Part shown: piece by piece, positions 16,736 through 24,722 of the stretch
How the letters are laid out: the number at the start of each line of letters is the position of its first letter
Position numbering within the stretch: the stretch's first letter is position 1
Assembly: GCA_964473525.1 (NCBI GenBank)
Contig: CAYYPK010000065.1
Coordinates: forward strand, 1-29,836
Reading direction: 5' to 3'
Source: GCA-2687025 sp964473525
Lineage (GTDB): Bacteria; Poribacteria; WGA-4E; GCA-2687025
DNA: 29,836 nucleotides
Notes under the pieces: generated by a model
What the model was told of the DNA's origin: nothing
Database searches by the model: none
The model's input: only the letters and a program-made list of their open reading frames with translations
Program-made: the position numbers and the translations under genes

Positions 16736-18058
16736 GTGGGCGGCTGTCGTGTGTTGCGCCAGCCTATTGCTGATTGCCGCAGATCCTGTGGCCCATGCGT
16801 CGGGGTCCCAGACCCAGGTTTCCGTTGCTTGGGTGCCGCTTTGGAGCCCGCTGGACGGCAATCCTGGCCCGCCACACGCCGTCCTAGGGCAGGGCCAACG
16901 GATGTTTCCGGGTCGCCCCCTGCCCGGCGATGGTACTCCGTTCCAGACGGTAGGCGTGAGGGCAACTCTGTCACCACGTCTCGAGGGCGAAACGGTCTAC
17001 CTGCAGTTGCTTGATGTCGATGACCCCTCCTCGTCGGACTGGCCGATCGATCCAGCGGACGAAGGAGGCGAGCCCCTCGGTGGTGACAACCGGACGACAC
17101 GCGATAGCGGCGGCCAGGATCACGGCTACTGGATCGAGTCCGACGGCGTCATCCTCGAGGGTCAGCCTGCGGACTACACATTATATGAGACTACAACGGA
17201 TTCGCAGGGGGAGGTGTTCGCTACCGTCCGCGTATCGCTCTCGCCTGGCGACAACTACATCGCTACGGCATCACTGAATGGGTTCGAATTCGGGGAAGAT
17301 GATGAGGAGGTGGCACTTATCCCACAGCCTCAGCGAACGACCATGCTCACAGTCTGGCGGCGCTTCCACGTTGAGGTCGACTCCATGGGTGCGTCGGACC
17401 ACGAGATCGCTGAAGGCGAGACGGACCCGCAGGAACTGGACGACCCTCAGACGGCAGATGTGCCCACCCCTGACCTCCACCACTATGATAGCGCCTTCCA
17501 CGCGGCCTACGTGACAGTGCACCGACTCCCTCAATACGACGACCCACAGACATACTTCGGGCGGAGTTTCAACTCCCAGGAAAGCGAAGCGATATACTAT
17601 TGGGACTCAGAGATCGGCATCAACCAGAGCCAGCAGGACGAACACCGGAAGTTCTGGGTGGGTCACGTCGTGTCGGTCTATCAAGGTCGCTATGACGGCA
17701 ATGACAACGATCCTGAGTCCGAATTCGCCNNNNNNNNNNGGGTGGCACTCTCCGAGTGCCACCCATCGTCCCAGAGACGTCCGCAGTGTACGACGAGGTC
17801 GTGAGAGACGTTGCTGCGCAGCATGGCATGGACATAACCGTGCTCCGGCGGGTCGTGGCCCTCCACGAGGTTGGCCACCAGTTCGGCCTACGAGTTGGCG
17901 TGAATGGTCACGCCAATGCAGGACTGAACGACTCTGTGATGTGGGCACCGGGCACAGACGCCGAGGAGGCCCTTGCCGACGACGGCGTCTATGTCTTTGA
18001 CGATGAAGAACTAGGCAACCTGCGCAATCAAGGGCGCAGGTCGCCTCCTCACCCTTGA
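16728..18058 (+). CDS. Cassette-3 secreted metzincin-like metallopeptidase, interrupted by assembly gap
   Basis: The ATG at 16728 overlaps the TPR stop and opens a signal peptide (WAAVVCCASLLLIAADPVAHA). The upstream 334 codons match the cassette-1 and cassette-2 peptidases (SPLDGNPGPPHAV, VYLQLLDVDDPS, SPGDNYIATA, LTVWRRFHVEVDSMG). A run of 10 Ns (17730-17739) interrupts the gene. After it, in a different numerical frame, come GGT, then SAVYDEVVRDVAAQHGM, the zinc motif HEVGHQFGLRV, SVMW, and the end NQGRRSPPHP. If the gene is intact, the true gap length must be 2 modulo 3. The position of the third zinc-ligand His in the paralogues (HExxHxxxxxH) is Val here, although a His occurs five residues later (GVNGH). 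Confidence 0.7.
17730..17739. other. Assembly gap (10 Ns)
   Basis: There are ten unresolved bases inside the cassette-3 peptidase. The exact length is probably a placeholder. Confidence 0.99.
17740..17764. repeat. Perfect 11-bp inverted repeat beside the gap
   Basis: The arms gggtggcactc (17740-17750) and gagtgccaccc (17754-17764) are exact reverse complements around a 3-base loop. The sequence starts at the first base after the Ns and lies in coding sequence. It may have caused the assembly break, or be an artefact of it. Confidence 0.85.
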
Positions 18059-18085
18059 TTGCATCTTCGTTGCGGAGGGCAGTGC

Positions 18086-18877
18086 GTGACTCATTTCCGA
18101 CTGTGTACCGCGTTGGCCGTTGGCTTGGTGGCGAGCACCATCGTTGTGGCGCAGGAGCCCGTGGCGCCTGCGCAAGTGTACGCAATGTTCGAGGCTCAGG
18201 CCGCCTCGCTAGGGGATCTGCGGGCACAGATTGCGGCGCTGACTGAGATGGATCCGTCCCGCGTGCTAACGGAAGCCGAGGAGGAACGGCGGGATCTGCT
18301 GGTGCGGCTGCTGGTCGACCCGAACGCGTCGGACATCCCGTTGCCCTCGCACCAACGAGAGGACATCTACTGGGTAGACTTCCTCAGTGAACGTCGAACG
18401 CTAGCCGCCCAGTATCTGGGCATCTGGATTGCGCACGACTCGATTGTGGATCCGCTCGCGCAGTTCCTTCGCACAACACCGCCCGTCGTGGGCCCTATCC
18501 CGCCACAGCAGGTCGCAAACCGCGCACAGGCCGACCAGCTGTCGTTGCGCGTTTCCGCGCGCGACGCCCGATCCTCCGCAATTGACGCGTTGGCGTCGTC
18601 GTCCAGCAAGGACGCTATACCCGAGCTCGTAAGCCTGCTGGGCGACCCCCAGCTGTCTGTTGGCGCTCACCACTACCTTACCGTGCTGCTTGGCCCGCAC
18701 ATCAAGGCCACCCTTGCGCCGAGCCGGATCGCCCAGTTCCACGGTCGGTTACTCTTCGGGTGGGCGCAGGACGCGTCCGCCGCAGAGCAGCAAGCGAGCA
18801 TTGACCGGCTGCGCGAGTGGTGGATCCGCGAGAGCGATGGTCTTCGGCTCTCACGCGCGTTCGTATTCGGGTATTAG
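18086..18877 (+). CDS. Cassette-3 helical HEAT-like secreted protein
   Basis: The frame is open from 18059, directly after the peptidase stop. GTG 18086 is the better start because GGAGGG (18074-18079) is spaced six bases before it and the signal peptide (LCTALAVGLVASTIVVA) follows. The protein is 263 residues. Core signatures are RRDLLVRLLVDPNASDIPLP, LAAQYLGIWIAHDSIVDPL, the HEAT-like ALASSSSKDAIPELVSLL with QLSVGAHHYLTVLL, and LFGWAQDASAAEQQA ending REWWIRESD and RAFVF. Its position right after the peptidase is the same as in cassettes 1 and 2, so linkage of these two genes is conserved in three cassettes. Confidence 0.75.
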   Translation: MTHFRLCTALAVGLVASTIVVAQEPVAPAQVYAMFEAQAASLGDLRAQIAALTEMDPSRVLTEAEEERRDLLVRLLVDPNASDIPLPSHQREDIYWVDFLSERRTLAAQYLGIWIAHDSIVDPLAQFLRTTPPVVGPIPPQQVANRAQADQLSLRVSARDARSSAIDALASSSSKDAIPELVSLLGDPQLSVGAHHYLTVLLGPHIKATLAPSRIAQFHGRLLFGWAQDASAAEQQASIDRLREWWIRESDGLRLSRAFVFGY

Positions 18878-18925
18878 CGTGGTCGTCGTCAGGGAGACCC
18901 CAGTCGCTCGTGTGACGCTGACCCC

Positions 18926-20296
18926 TTGAACACAGTGCGTCGACATAGCGTCGCCCGGATCGGCCTCGCTGCCGCGTTGTTGGTCGGCCTGGTGGTCTTC
19001 GCCGCCGCGCGCGGCCAGCGGTACGGCGTGTTCTTCTGCGGTTCGTGCACGCTGGTGTACGCCGTCTCCGGTGCCATCAAGGCGCTGTGGCTGGCCATGC
19101 ACCGGCGTACGCCGCCACTGTCTTCGGCCTGCCAGCCCGGTGCCCCGCTGCCCACGTACACGGCGCTCGTGCCGCTATACCACGAGTCGAGCGTCCTCCT
19201 CGCCCTTCTACGCGCGCTCAACGACATCGACTATCCAGCCGACCGACTGCAGGGCCTCCTCCTCGTGGAACCGGACGACGATGAGACCCTGTCGGCGCTC
19301 GGGGAGTGCGACCTCGCCGCGCCGTTCGAGGTGATCGTCGTCTCCGACACGGCGCCCAGGACGAAGCCCAAGGCGTGCAACGAAGGTCTCGCCAAGGCCA
19401 CCGGCGAATACGTCGTCGTCTACGACGCCGAGGACCGCCCCGAGCCGGACCAACTACGCAAGGCGGTTGCGGCGTTCGCCTCCGCGCCGGACGACGTCGG
19501 ATGCTTCCAGGCGCGCCTCAACGTGTACAACGCCCGTCAGAACTTCCTCACCCGCATGTTCCGGCTGGAATACACGCTCTGGTTCGACGTGTTGCTGCCC
19601 GCTTTGTCGCGCCTCAACACGGTAGTGCCCCTGGGCGGCACATCCAACCACTTCCGCACGGAAACGCTGCGCGAGCTAGGCGGCTGGGATCCGTACAACG
19701 TCGCGGAGGACTGCGACCTCGGCGTGCGCATCCGCCGCGCGGGGCTCCGAGTCGGATTGTTGGACTCGACGACGTACGAGGAGGCGCCGTGTCGCCTGGG
19801 CATCTGGGTGCGCCAGCGGTCACGGTGGATCAAGGGGTACATGCAGACGTTCCTCGTCCACACTCGCCGGCCTGTGCGCCTGCTGCGCGACCTCGGCCCG
19901 CGCCGCCTGTGGGACTTCCTCATGCTGGTCGGCGTCGGTCCCTTCCTCACGCTCGTGAATCCCGCCTTCTGGGCGATGTTCTGGTGGTATGTCGTCACGA
20001 AGTCGCCGCTGGTGGACGGTCTCTTCCCGGGCGTCATCGGGGTCGTGGGCGCGCTGAATCTCGTCGTTGGGAACACGGCGTTCATCTACCTGCACATGTT
20101 CGCCGCCGTGCCGCGCAAGGACTACGACCTCGTGAAGTACGGTCTGCTAGCTCCGGTGACGTGGGGTCTGATGAGCGTCGCGGCGTGGATGGCGCTGTTC
20201 GAGCTGTTCTTCCGCCCGCACTACTGGCACAAGACCGAGCACGGCCTGGCGCCAGAGCCTGCCAACGCGTCTACCGACGAGCGTGACGGCGGATAG
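18926..20296 (+). CDS. Membrane GT2 family glycosyltransferase, XagB-like
   Basis: This is a processive-type inverting glycosyltransferase that probably builds or exports an extracellular polysaccharide at the inner membrane. The protein is 456 residues. Two hydrophobic segments lie near the N-terminus (about 10-30 and 33-58), the GT-A domain spans about 75-310, and several membrane segments follow (about 325-440). Catalytic motifs visible are EPDDDE (115-120), DAED (167-170, the metal-binding DxD type), GGTSNHFR (237-244), EDCD (261-264) and QRSRW (297-301). The stretch VVYDAEDRPEPDQLRKAVAA is typical of proteins annotated XagB. The start is uncertain: TTG 18926 or GTG 18935, neither with a strong ribosome site. 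It follows cassette 3 by 48 bp and ends in a convergent overlap with the hydrolase gene. Confidence 0.85.
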   Translation: MNTVRRHSVARIGLAAALLVGLVVFAAARGQRYGVFFCGSCTLVYAVSGAIKALWLAMHRRTPPLSSACQPGAPLPTYTALVPLYHESSVLLALLRALNDIDYPADRLQGLLLVEPDDDETLSALGECDLAAPFEVIVVSDTAPRTKPKACNEGLAKATGEYVVVYDAEDRPEPDQLRKAVAAFASAPDDVGCFQARLNVYNARQNFLTRMFRLEYTLWFDVLLPALSRLNTVVPLGGTSNHFRTETLRELGGWDPYNVAEDCDLGVRIRRAGLRVGLLDSTTYEEAPCRLGIWVRQRSRWIKGYMQTFLVHTRRPVRLLRDLGPRRLWDFLMLVGVGPFLTLVNPAFWAMFWWYVVTKSPLVDGLFPGVIGVVGALNLVVGNTAFIYLHMFAAVPRKDYDLVKYGLLAPVTWGLMSVAAWMALFELFFRPHYWHKTEHGLAPEPANASTDERDGG

Positions 20297-21341
20297 CCTT
20301 CGCGACCGGCTTCCACCGTCCGTTCGGCTGCAACAGGCCGTAGGGGCTCTCCGTCGCGCGGTGGTCGTAGCTCCACACGAGCACGCCCATGTAGCCTCCG
20401 TCCTCCGCCCCGGCGAGGAACTGGCCGACGATCTCTGCCTGGCGCTCTGGGTCGGCCGCCGTCTCGCGCGTCGTGTTGTATTCGCCGATGAGGCACGGCA
20501 GGTCGAGCCCTAGCGACTCGACGGAGGGCGGGGCGGTGGCGTCGTCGTACAGGTGTACGTCGTACAGGTGTACGTCGTAGAAGTCGAGCCCGATCCCTGA
20601 ATAGAGCCCGGCTTGCAGGTTCTCGTAGGAGTGCCATCCTGAGCCGGCGGACACGCGGGCCGTTGGGGCGACTGCGTGGATGGCGTCGACGCATTCGCTC
20701 AGGAAGGCGCGCATTGTCGGCCAGTCCGTCCCGACGCGCTTCCAGTTGCCGCGAGTACCCGCGACGTCCGATTCCGGCTCGTTCATCAGGTCGAACGCGA
20801 ACAGCGAGGGATGCGCGCCGTATCTCTCGGCAAGCGGCGTCACCACGTTCTCGATGTAGGCGCGCCGAATAGCTGCATCCGTAACGATGTTAGAGTGCTG
20901 CGTGTCGATGAGGCCGGCGAGCAGGCACCAGTACATCCTGATTCCGTAGGTTGGACACAGCTCGTCCATCACGAGGTCGATGCGCTCGTACACCTCGGGC
21001 TGAACCCCCGTCGGGGCGCCTTCCGCGTCGAAGACGATCCCCGCGCGGCCGTCTGCGAACAGCCACCACCGGATGACGGACACGCCCATGCGCTCCATGT
21101 CCGCGAAGTGCGCCCGGGCGCTATCCTCGTCGAAGCCTACGCCCCACTCGGCGTGGTCGGCGATGTCCCAGCCCATCTTGCCGTCAAGCCACGGCAGATT
21201 GGCTCCCGTGATGAACGCGGACGGCTCTCGCTCCGCACGGCACGCGGCGAACAGCAGGCTACCGGCCAGCAGCGCGGAAACTGCCAGGCGGGTCGCTGCC
21301 GGGGTGGTTGACGGGGCGGTTGTATACTTCACGGATGCCAT
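20271..21341 (-). CDS. Lipoprotein clan GH-A glycoside hydrolase (cellulase/mannanase-like)
   Basis: This 356-residue predicted lipoprotein has a hydrophobic signal with lipobox LFAAC (Cys34). The mature part looks like a (beta/alpha)8 barrel of clan GH-A, similar to GH5-type enzymes. GANLPW lies at its start, RWWLF on an early strand, DLMNEPE with the probable acid/base Glu188, and LIGEYN with the probable nucleophile Glu287, followed by VLVWSYD. The substrate is not evident. The gene is convergent with the GT2 gene and overlaps it by 26 bases. A glycan synthase next to a hydrolase recalls BcsA/BcsZ-type pairs. The residues DVHLY occur twice in a row (about 266-275) through a 15-bp tandem duplication. 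A truncated copy of its 5' end lies at 27835-28098. Confidence 0.8.
   Translation of the reverse strand: MASVKYTTAPSTTPAATRLAVSALLAGSLLFAACRAEREPSAFITGANLPWLDGKMGWDIADHAEWGVGFDEDSARAHFADMERMGVSVIRWWLFADGRAGIVFDAEGAPTGVQPEVYERIDLVMDELCPTYGIRMYWCLLAGLIDTQHSNIVTDAAIRRAYIENVVTPLAERYGAHPSLFAFDLMNEPESDVAGTRGNWKRVGTDWPTMRAFLSECVDAIHAVAPTARVSAGSGWHSYENLQAGLYSGIGLDFYDVHLYDVHLYDDATAPPSVESLGLDLPCLIGEYNTTRETAADPERQAEIVGQFLAGAEDGGYMGVLVWSYDHRATESPYGLLQPNGRWKPVAKAIRRHARR
20546..20575. repeat. 15-bp tandem duplication inside the hydrolase gene
   Basis: The unit cgtacaggtgtacgt occurs twice head to tail and is in frame, giving DVHLYDVHLYD in the protein. It is either a recent replication slip or an assembly error. 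Confidence 0.9.
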
Positions 21342-21465
21342 GGGCGGGCGCGCGGTGTGTCACATATAGCGGCTCCCCGAAGGTATGCGGAGGCCCGGAA
21401 TTGCACAATGGGTGCGGCTACATCAACGTCGCGGGGAGTTCGTGGTACCGCCAGCCGTACAACTC
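21142..21465. repeat. Segmental duplication, copy 1
   Basis: This stretch contains the hydrolase 5' end (minus strand), the divergent intergenic DNA, and a decayed WG-gene start (plus strand). It is closely similar to 27899-28221 in the same orientation. Approximate boundaries were judged by eye. Confidence 0.85.
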
Positions 21466-21470
21466 ACCGT
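21401..21470 (+). pseudogene. Decayed 5' end of a WG-repeat gene
   Basis: After ggaggcccggaa a TTG codon starts HNGCGYINVAG, nearly identical to the start of the WG gene at 28156 (RNGCGYINVAGEFV). One G is missing from the G run that follows, which breaks the frame, and similarity fades after the VVPP equivalent. No further WG repeats follow. The stretch from 21470 to the regulatory block at 21694 holds nothing I recognise. Confidence 0.7.
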
Positions 21471-21693
21471 AGTCGTCCGCGCCGCCCGGCTCTCCCCAGC
21501 AACGCACGGCACGTGGTTCGAGATGGCTGTGATCTCGAACGCGGCGGCACGACGCGGCCCAAGGCGCGCCACACCCGGGCTGCTGGCGGTTCTGCGGTCG
21601 TGCACGGCGCTGAGAGTCGCCCACAGTCAGACGAGCCGCGGAGAACGGGCGGGGCGTTACCCCGGTGGCGGGCGACGCTGCGGCCGGAAATCA

Positions 21694-21804
21694 CCCGACT
21701 CTCGCGGTTCCTGCCACAATATAGGGAATGCCCTTAACGCCTTGCCACGGCCCGTGTAGAATCCGGTTCGGTAGTGCGTAACCTGTGTATCCTGGCATAT
21801 TCTG
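21694..21804 (+). promoter_or_regulatory. Cassette-4 sigma70-like promoter and conserved leader
   Basis: TTAACG (21734-21739) and TAGAAT (21757-21762) are 17 bp apart. Upstream (ctcgcggttcctgccacaat) and downstream (tagtgcgtaacctgtgtat, gcatattctgc) blocks match those of cassettes 1 and 3. It drives the head gene at 21850, which has GGAGGG just upstream of its ATG. Confidence 0.75.
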
Positions 21805-21849
21805 CTGCGCGGCGGCATGTCCGCCTGCGTCGCGGACGGAGGGCGTTCG

Positions 21850-22515
21850 ATGCGCGCGCGATCGTCGGTTCTTGGCATTCTGGCGTCCGCCGTCATGGTT
21901 GTGGCAGGCAACGCTGAGGCGATAACGGTACCCCAGGGCAAGGCAGGCGTCCTCCGCCTGCGGATCGTCAACGACGGCGATATGCCCCTGGACGGCGTTG
22001 CAGCGGAGTGGGGGCAGATCCCTGATTGGGTGCGCCCGGCGCGTTCGTCCGCCCGCGTGGTTGCCCGAGTTGGGCAGGCGTCGTCGCTGCTGCTGTCCTT
22101 CGAGGTCAGCCGCTCGGCTCCAGCGGCAGTTGACGTTCCACTGCGATTCACCCTCGTCGACGCGGACGGCACACGCTGGCCCTACACGGTCGCGCTATCC
22201 GTCGTCGAGGCGCCGCGCCCGGACCTCACGTCCGTGCTCCCGAGCTACCCGAATCCGTTCAACCCCGAGACGTGGATTCCCTACCAACTCAGCGAGGCCG
22301 CTGACGTCGTCGTGCACATCTACGACATGCACGGCACGATGATCCGCGAGTTGGCAGTGGGCAGGCAGGAAGCGGGCTGGTACACGAAGCGACGCGACGC
22401 CGCCTACTGGGACGGGCGCAACCGCCTGGGCGAGCACGTGGCCAGCGGGATGTACGTCTACCACCTTCGAGCTGGGGCGTATTCCGCCTCCGGCCGTCTA
22501 CTCGTCCGGAAATAA
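21850..22515 (+). CDS. Cassette-4 head protein: secreted, Ig-like plus PNPFNPE tail
   Basis: The open frame starts at 21817, but ATG 21850 fits the GGAGGG site and the position used in the other cassettes. This gives 221 residues, the same length as its paralogues. The signal peptide is SSVLGILASAVMVVAGNAEA. The N-terminal Ig-like domain (GVLRLRIVNDGDMPLDGV, WVRPARSS) has diverged strongly from cassettes 1 and 3. The tail is well conserved: PSYPNPFNPETWIPYQL, GWYTKRRDAAYWDGRNRLG, GMYVYHLRAG, LLVRK. The contrast suggests that the tail is the constrained, functional sorting or anchoring part. Confidence 0.85.
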   Translation: MRARSSVLGILASAVMVVAGNAEAITVPQGKAGVLRLRIVNDGDMPLDGVAAEWGQIPDWVRPARSSARVVARVGQASSLLLSFEVSRSAPAAVDVPLRFTLVDADGTRWPYTVALSVVEAPRPDLTSVLPSYPNPFNPETWIPYQLSEAADVVVHIYDMHGTMIRELAVGRQEAGWYTKRRDAAYWDGRNRLGEHVASGMYVYHLRAGAYSASGRLLVRK

Positions 22516-22551
22516 CACCGGCAGGTAACGACGCCCTGGAGAGAGGCGCAC

Positions 22552-23574
22552 ATGAGACTGTTCAGGATAGGGTTGGTCGCGGCTGTCATGGCCGCCGGCG
22601 CCCTGCCATTCCTGCTAGCGCAGGTTGTCGAGGAAGACGTCGAGGTCGTCATCGGCAAGGCGGATACCGCGAAGAACCAACTCGACCGTGCGCGGAAGGC
22701 GCAGTTCGAGGACCGCGATTACCCGGCCGCGGTTGCAGCGTATGAGGATCTGGTGGCTCGGTTCCCAGACAGCGCCGAGGCGCCGGAGGCGCTGTCCGGC
22801 ATCGCAAACATCCACCACCTGAACCACTTCGATCCGGAGACAGCAGTCCCCGCGTACGAGAGGCTGATAACGGCGTTTCCCACATCTTCCTACGCGGAGG
22901 AGGCCCGCGTTCGCATTGGCCAGTGCCGAGCGCGTATGGGCGAATACGAGGCTGCGGTCGAGGAGTGTGACCGCCTACTCGACGAGCATCCTGCTTCTGC
23001 GCACGTGCCACTCGCGCTCGTCACCAAGGGGAGTCTCCTCCTGTTCGACCTGCACGACAGGCACGCTGCGGCAGCGTTGTACTCAACGCTGGTGGAGGCG
23101 CACCCAGAAACACCGCAGGCGGATCAGGCACGTATCTGGCAGACGCACATGCGGCAGAAGCGCATCCTCCGGCCCGGGGACGACGAGGGGCCGGACGTAG
23201 TGCCGACGATGGATCCCGCCGACGAGTTGGCAAAGCTAGCGGAATACCGCGCTGTGCTGGACGGGTCCGAGGACTATCACACGCGGGCGACGGCTCAGTA
23301 CATGATAGGGTTCAGCCACTACTTACAGGCCGATCTGGAGGGCGCAGTGCGTGAGGCGCAACTCCTCCTGACAGAATACCCTGACGCATCCGGCGACCAA
23401 CTGGCTCAGGCCCACTATTTCATCGGGGCCATGTACGAGCGGATGGGCCGGTACGCGGCAGCGGCGCAATCGTACACGATCAGCTCGACGAGGTACCCGA
23501 GCAACTTGCGCGAAGACATAGCCGAACGCGGCGCGGCGCGCGCTCGCCAAAAAGCAGGGAGAGCGTCACAGTGA
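22552..23574 (+). CDS. Cassette-4 secreted TPR protein
   Basis: This 340-residue protein is a diverged member of the TPR family of cassettes 1-3. It has a different signal peptide (LFRIGLVAAVMAAGALPFLLA) but the same mature start (QVVEEDVEVVIGKADTAKNQ). TPR-like pairs include RDYPAAVAAYEDLVARFPDS, ETAVPAYERLITAFPTSSY, YEAAVEECDRLLDEHPASA, and near the end LEGAVREAQLLLTEYPDAS with YAAAAQSYTISSTRYPS. GAGAGG precedes the ATG. Its stop overlaps the next start by 4 bases (GTGA), so it is translationally coupled to the following secreted protein. Confidence 0.85.
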   Translation: MRLFRIGLVAAVMAAGALPFLLAQVVEEDVEVVIGKADTAKNQLDRARKAQFEDRDYPAAVAAYEDLVARFPDSAEAPEALSGIANIHHLNHFDPETAVPAYERLITAFPTSSYAEEARVRIGQCRARMGEYEAAVEECDRLLDEHPASAHVPLALVTKGSLLLFDLHDRHAAAALYSTLVEAHPETPQADQARIWQTHMRQKRILRPGDDEGPDVVPTMDPADELAKLAEYRAVLDGSEDYHTRATAQYMIGFSHYLQADLEGAVREAQLLLTEYPDASGDQLAQAHYFIGAMYERMGRYAAAAQSYTISSTRYPSNLREDIAERGAARARQKAGRASQ

Positions 23575-24653
23575 CACACTTTCGCGCCACCGTGGCCTCG
23601 GGTCGAGCGAGGGCGGCGCTCCTACTGGCGGCCCTCTGTGCCACGCTTGCCTCGTCCGTCCACGCGAGTCCCGATCCCCTGTCAGTCGATATCACGGAAT
23701 TCAACAACGTGTCGCCCGCCGCGGACGTATCCGTTGTGCGCGGCACGGTTACAGGCGGGACGGCTGTCTGGTCCGGAAGCGGCAGCGGCACGTATGCCGT
23801 AGCCTGGCGAGGCGTCATGCCGGAGTGGCTCTACGCCGTGCCCGAGGGTCAGTGGGCTAAGGGAGGGCAGCTCACCATCAATCCCACCACGGCGACAACG
23901 GGTTCCTGGTCGGGCGCCTTCGTCGCGAACACAGAGTTCAAGGTGCGTATATGGGATGCGGTCGATAACAGCAACAAGACCCCTTGGGAGACCGTGACGG
24001 TAACTGTGACACCGCGGGACTGGCTCTTGGATCCGCTCCCCGCAGCGGAGGAGTCCACGACCTGGGGCGACACACCGGTAACGGTGAACACGCCGCTGGG
24101 CTATCTCGACCTCGAGGCGGACTACTCAGGTGTGTCTGCGGGGTGGGTGAATGACGGCGGCCCGAACAGCGACATCCGCTACGCCAAGCTGTACGGTGAC
24201 GTCGCGGCGTACTACGCGATCCACCACGACCTGGTGAACCCGCAGGGCCCCTTTCGGCTCGCCCAGTTGCAGCCTGGCGAAACAGGGGCGCCGGGCCCAT
24301 GTTGGATTTACGACTTTGACCTTGAGCGCGAAACCCGGCGACACGAATACGACTACCCCATGCCCGTCGCGGGCTTCAGCCACTACACCAACATGAGCTG
24401 GCTCCTCAGTGACGGCGACAAGAATCCAGCTACCGCGGCGGAGTCGATAACGTCGTTCTTCTATGGCGGGGTGCACTATCTGTCGAACGGCCAGACGACC
24501 TCCGGCTCTGGGAGCTTCAAGGCGTATGTCATAGCTAAGATGGATGAGAGATGGGGTGGCACGTGGAACCAGTGGGTGACCATGCCCGAGCCCCCAAGCG
24601 GCCAGGAAACGCCAACCGGCGAGTTCCTCGGGAACATCCAGTACGACTACTGA
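23571..24653 (+). CDS. Cassette-4 secreted protein of unknown family
   Basis: GTG 23571 overlaps the TPR stop. The protein is 360 residues and has a signal peptide ending near SSVHA. The first third is beta-rich and Thr/Gly/Ser-rich (GTVTGGTAVWSGSGSGTYAV, then VRIWDAVDN and VTVTVTP), probably an Ig-like domain. The rest contains aromatic-rich segments such as YAKLYGDVAAYYAIHHDLV, FSHYTNMSWLLSDGDKNP, FFYGGVHYL and a C-terminal LGNIQYDY. No HExxH motif is present. It occupies the slot that the metallopeptidase holds in cassettes 1-3, so it looks like alternative cargo. I do not recognise its function. Confidence 0.65.
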   Translation: MTHFRATVASGRARAALLLAALCATLASSVHASPDPLSVDITEFNNVSPAADVSVVRGTVTGGTAVWSGSGSGTYAVAWRGVMPEWLYAVPEGQWAKGGQLTINPTTATTGSWSGAFVANTEFKVRIWDAVDNSNKTPWETVTVTVTPRDWLLDPLPAAEESTTWGDTPVTVNTPLGYLDLEADYSGVSAGWVNDGGPNSDIRYAKLYGDVAAYYAIHHDLVNPQGPFRLAQLQPGETGAPGPCWIYDFDLERETRRHEYDYPMPVAGFSHYTNMSWLLSDGDKNPATAAESITSFFYGGVHYLSNGQTTSGSGSFKAYVIAKMDERWGGTWNQWVTMPEPPSGQETPTGEFLGNIQYDY

Positions 24654-24722
24654 AGTCTGCGGCCGGTCGGTGATCCGCGGCACAGCCGCTGAGACACGAC
24701 GTCCTGAACGTGGAGAGCACGC

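Noticed and set aside
20676..21311. Plus-strand open frame opposite the hydrolase
   Set aside because: The minus-strand frame has a lipobox and clan GH-A catalytic motifs; the plus frame has no recognisable features.
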